Origin: DTU013 sp964512095
GTDB taxonomy: Bacteria > Bacillota > Clostridia > Acetivibrionales > DTU013
NCBI GenBank assembly: GCA_964512095.1
Contig: CAZEIH010000075.1
Span: forward strand, 1-6,619
Length of the DNA stretch: 6,619 nucleotides
Reading direction: 5' to 3'
The notes under the pieces are model-generated. The model did no database searches. It was not told where the DNA came from and worked only from the letters and a program-made list of their open reading frames with translations. Position 1 is the stretch's first letter; every line of letters begins with the position of its first letter. Below are positions 5,096 to 6,619 of the stretch, piece by piece. The translations under genes and the position numbers were made by a program.

Positions 5096-5140
5096 TTGGC
5101 TTTCCTGCTCTTTATGTAGGGGAAAGCCAAAGTCGTTTTT
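5096..5140 (+). terminator. possible terminator-like hairpin
   Basis: TTGGCTTTCC (5096-5105) and GGAAAGCCAA (5121-5130) form a perfect 10-bp inverted repeat with a 15-base loop, followed by AGTCG and five T residues (5136-5140). This could act as a rho-independent terminator on the plus strand, though the spacing from stem to T-run is long. It lies at the edge of the broken IS1634-type fragment and could instead be part of that element's end. Confidence 0.35.
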
Positions 5141-5153
5141 CGGAGTGTTAAGT

Positions 5154-5279
5154 ATGGGATATTCTTATAGCGGAGTAGTCAATAGATTAAAAGAATTTTA
5201 TTCATCTATGAGAAAACTCAATTTAGAAATAGGAACTTTTGAGCATACATACAACGGTACCTGCCAAACCCGCCGATAA
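5154..5279 (+). CDS. 41-codon ORF ending inside a 20-bp inverted repeat
   Basis: The ATG at 5154 has GGAG (5142-5145) 8 bases upstream, which supports a real start. The product begins MGYSYSGVVNRLKEFYSSMR and is a short amphipathic, charged peptide. I do not recognise it. The last seven codons lie in the left arm of the perfect inverted repeat at 5257-5303, and the TAA stop is in its loop. This suggests an originally longer gene interrupted by insertion of the repeat, with the visible part being only the N-terminus. Confidence 0.35.
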   Translation: MGYSYSGVVNRLKEFYSSMRKLNLEIGTFEHTYNGTCQTRR

Positions 5280-5303
5280 AACCTCGGCGGGTTTGGCAGG
5301 TAC
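5257..5303. repeat. perfect 20-bp inverted repeat with 7-base loop
   Basis: GTACCTGCCAAACCCGCCGA (5257-5276) is perfectly complementary to 5284-5303, with the loop TAAAACC. It is GC-rich in an AT-rich neighbourhood. The sequence after it (ACTTTAT) has only a weak T-run, so it is not a standard terminator, although a bidirectional terminator is possible. Perfect arms without decay suggest either recent arrival as a small mobile palindromic repeat or selection for the RNA hairpin. Confidence 0.75.
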
Positions 5304-5434
5304 ACTTTATGGCGGAAAAAAATATTTGCTACAAATAGCTACACTACTACAATATTTAGAATACACTAACCCTTGATTCTCAGGGCATTTCAAGGATTTA
5401 TTACGGGTCAAAATCAGTCAAATAATATTTTTAC

Positions 5435-5477
5435 CAAAAAATAGACCATAAGGTTATCATTATAGCAATTTAGGTCT
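5435..5477 (-). terminator. weak terminator candidate for the acetyltransferase gene
   Basis: On the minus strand, AGACC and GGTCT (5473-5477 and 5443-5447) can form a 5-bp stem with a 25-base loop, followed by a run of six U (plus-strand A run 5435-5440). It lies about 35 bases after the stop codon of the minus-strand GNAT gene. The stem is short and the loop long, so this is only a candidate. Confidence 0.2.
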
Positions 5478-5509
5478 TCTTATACAAACAAGGCTTTTTC
5501 CGGTTATTC

Positions 5510-6487
5510 CTATACTTCTTTTGCGTAATCCTTATCATAGGATTCCTTCTCCCAAGAAATGAAGACTTCAAGCTCCCAGTGATATACCGGGATGGATGAT
5601 TTTTTCTCGTAACCGATGTTACTGTAAAAGGGCTGATCTCCGCCTAGCATTCCAGTACATTTCGGAAATATTGACTGAATTCGATTTGCCGCTTCGTGCA
5701 AGATTGCTGTTGCAAACCCTTTTCTTCTTTCCCACCAGACAACACCCAAGGGTTCGAGCTCGCAATAAGGCATCTTCTCGTCATACCATAGGATAGCAAA
5801 TGCGACTGGTCTTTTCAGCTCATCGAGAACGCAGATGTCCAGATCCTTTCTATAATGCTTCATCTTTCGCAGATCATGGAAAGCCTGTTCTCCATGTTCA
5901 CAGGCATAAGATTCTTTGCTGTAGCCAAAGGATAAGCGATGAGTGTTGGAAAGATAAAAGTCAGCAGTGGTATTACCATCAGCAAAGGTGTAACCATCTG
6001 GGAGCTTCACATCGAAGAGCTTATTATTAAAGGGTAAAATATATGATTCTTCAGCATATTCTGTGTCCTTAAAGCCTGATTCCAGAACCATTCCCTTTAA
6101 TACCTTGTTCCATGTGGGCACATATAGATTTAGAGACTTTGTTCTTCCGTCTTCCTTAATAGCCGAAGCGTGGGTCTTTGCAAACTTTATCATGTCCTTA
6201 AGAAGCTCCTTGTCTGCTCCTCGCTCTTGGGTATCAAACAGGAAAAAGGCCTCTCCGTCGAAATTGCCTTCATTGATGACACAGGCGACTATTTTGCCAT
6301 TTTCCCAGTAGACACCAACGGTGTGATATAAGGCATGATAGTGTCCAGTATGTGACGGATGCAAGCCTACGGTGAATTCATGCCTGCTCAGTCCCCAAAT
6401 GGGATAATCCCATTGGTAGGATGCAAGTATCAGCTCTTCAATTCCATCAAAATCCTCATCCTTGTAAAAACTAAACTCGTATCGCAT
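5510..6487 (-). CDS. GNAT family N-acetyltransferase, two tandem domains
   Basis: The product has 325 residues, about twice a single GNAT domain. Residues 1-150 form a first GNAT-like domain (strands such as HTVGVYWENGKIVACVINEG near 55-74, then a long helix) without a clear acetyl-CoA motif. Residues 160-310 form a second domain with a clear motif A, CELEPLGVVWWERRKGFATA (242-261): an ELEPLGVV strand, Arg254-Arg-Lys-Gly-Phe-Ala P-loop, then the helix AILHEAANR. This is followed by FYSNIGYEKK (287-296), the usual end of the fold. It would transfer an acetyl group from acetyl-CoA to an amine; the substrate cannot be told. GGAGG lies 6 bases before the ATG. It is transcribed alone on the minus strand from a promoter near 6575 and appears complete. 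Codon use is less AT-rich than in the peptide genes. Some GNATs acetylate antibiotics or toxins, but nothing here shows that. Confidence 0.88.
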   Translation of the reverse strand: MRYEFSFYKDEDFDGIEELILASYQWDYPIWGLSRHEFTVGLHPSHTGHYHALYHTVGVYWENGKIVACVINEGNFDGEAFFLFDTQERGADKELLKDMIKFAKTHASAIKEDGRTKSLNLYVPTWNKVLKGMVLESGFKDTEYAEESYILPFNNKLFDVKLPDGYTFADGNTTADFYLSNTHRLSFGYSKESYACEHGEQAFHDLRKMKHYRKDLDICVLDELKRPVAFAILWYDEKMPYCELEPLGVVWWERRKGFATAILHEAANRIQSIFPKCTGMLGGDQPFYSNIGYEKKSSIPVYHWELEVFISWEKESYDKDYAKEV

Positions 6488-6550
6488 ATAATACCTCCAT
6501 TACAGCGGGTTGCACCATTGCAAAATCTGATAATCCGCACATAAATATTT

Positions 6551-6583
6551 TTGTTTAAACAATCTTTAGGCAAGATTATAGCA
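6551..6583 (-). promoter_or_regulatory. promoter of the GNAT gene with adjacent palindrome
   Basis: On the minus strand an extended -10 box, TGC-TATAAT (plus coordinates 6575-6583), is clear; the -35 region is weak, as is common with extended -10 promoters. The start would be near 6568, giving a leader of about 80 bases before the ATG at 6487. TTGTTTAAACAA at 6551-6562 is a perfect 12-bp palindrome lying just after the predicted start, a plausible operator position. Confidence 0.45.
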
Positions 6584-6619
6584 TTCTTAATATATGAAAC
6601 ATATGGCATAAACAATTAT

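Noticed and set aside
5371..5395. CCTTGA...TCAAGG inverted repeat as an integration site core
   Set aside because: It is a 6-bp repeat only, with no integrase gene or second copy in the window.
5596..6544. Plus-strand ORFs opposite the acetyltransferase gene
   Set aside because: They mirror a clear minus-strand gene and have no family pattern.

Overview
The window looks like an accessory, mobile-element-scarred stretch of a low-GC Firmicutes chromosome, probably class Clostridia and possibly Lachnospiraceae. This is suggested by the AT-rich coding sequence, strong GGAGG-type ribosome binding sites, ATG/GTG/TTG starts, and the mix of double-glycine peptides, a clostridial-type GH1 glucosidase, a two-domain GNAT acetyltransferase and IS3, IS1634 and IS200/IS605 debris. 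The taxonomic call is inference; no rRNA or housekeeping gene is present.

Layout. Positions 1-55 are the right-end hairpin of an IS200/IS605 (TnpB-type) element whose body lies off the window. Positions 140-616 encode a small unknown membrane protein, followed by the first 14 codons of a GH1 glycosidase (654-695) cut off by an IS3-family element (about 702-1287). That element has an intact orfA and an orfB broken before its catalytic domain. After a good promoter (1363-1391) and a 35-codon ORF (1421-1528), a structured untranslated leader with a perfect 20-bp palindrome precedes a two-gene bacteriocin-like operon. Gene 1 (1722-1949) is a 75-aa precursor with a double-glycine leader. Gene 2 (1972-2724) has the same kind of 23-aa leader and a short hydrophobic core, but reads on through an 11-A run into a four-helix membrane protein.

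The right half holds an orphan 78-codon ORF (2886-3122), a complete GH1 beta-glycosidase (3198-4454), a C-terminal IS1634/IS4-type transposase fragment on the minus strand (4494-5060), a 41-codon ORF running into a perfect 20-bp inverted repeat (5257-5303), and a minus-strand GNAT acetyltransferase (5510-6487) with its own promoter.

How the parts may work together. The two double-glycine peptides look like a two-peptide (class IIb-like) bacteriocin or peptide-signal pair. The membrane part of gene 2, and perhaps the protein at 140-616, would be immunity or self-protection proteins. The processing/export ABC transporter is not in the window. The GH1 start sequence occurs twice, each time downstream of a small AT-rich ORF, suggesting that a peptide/immunity-GH1 cassette was present in two diverged copies before IS elements eroded one. 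The most interesting signal is the A11 tract at 2159-2169. With one more A, gene 2 resolves into two overlapping genes, a 68-aa peptide precursor and a 189-aa membrane protein that has its own GGAGG and ATG. As written they are fused, so the site is either a slippage/phase-variable switch or a one-base indel.
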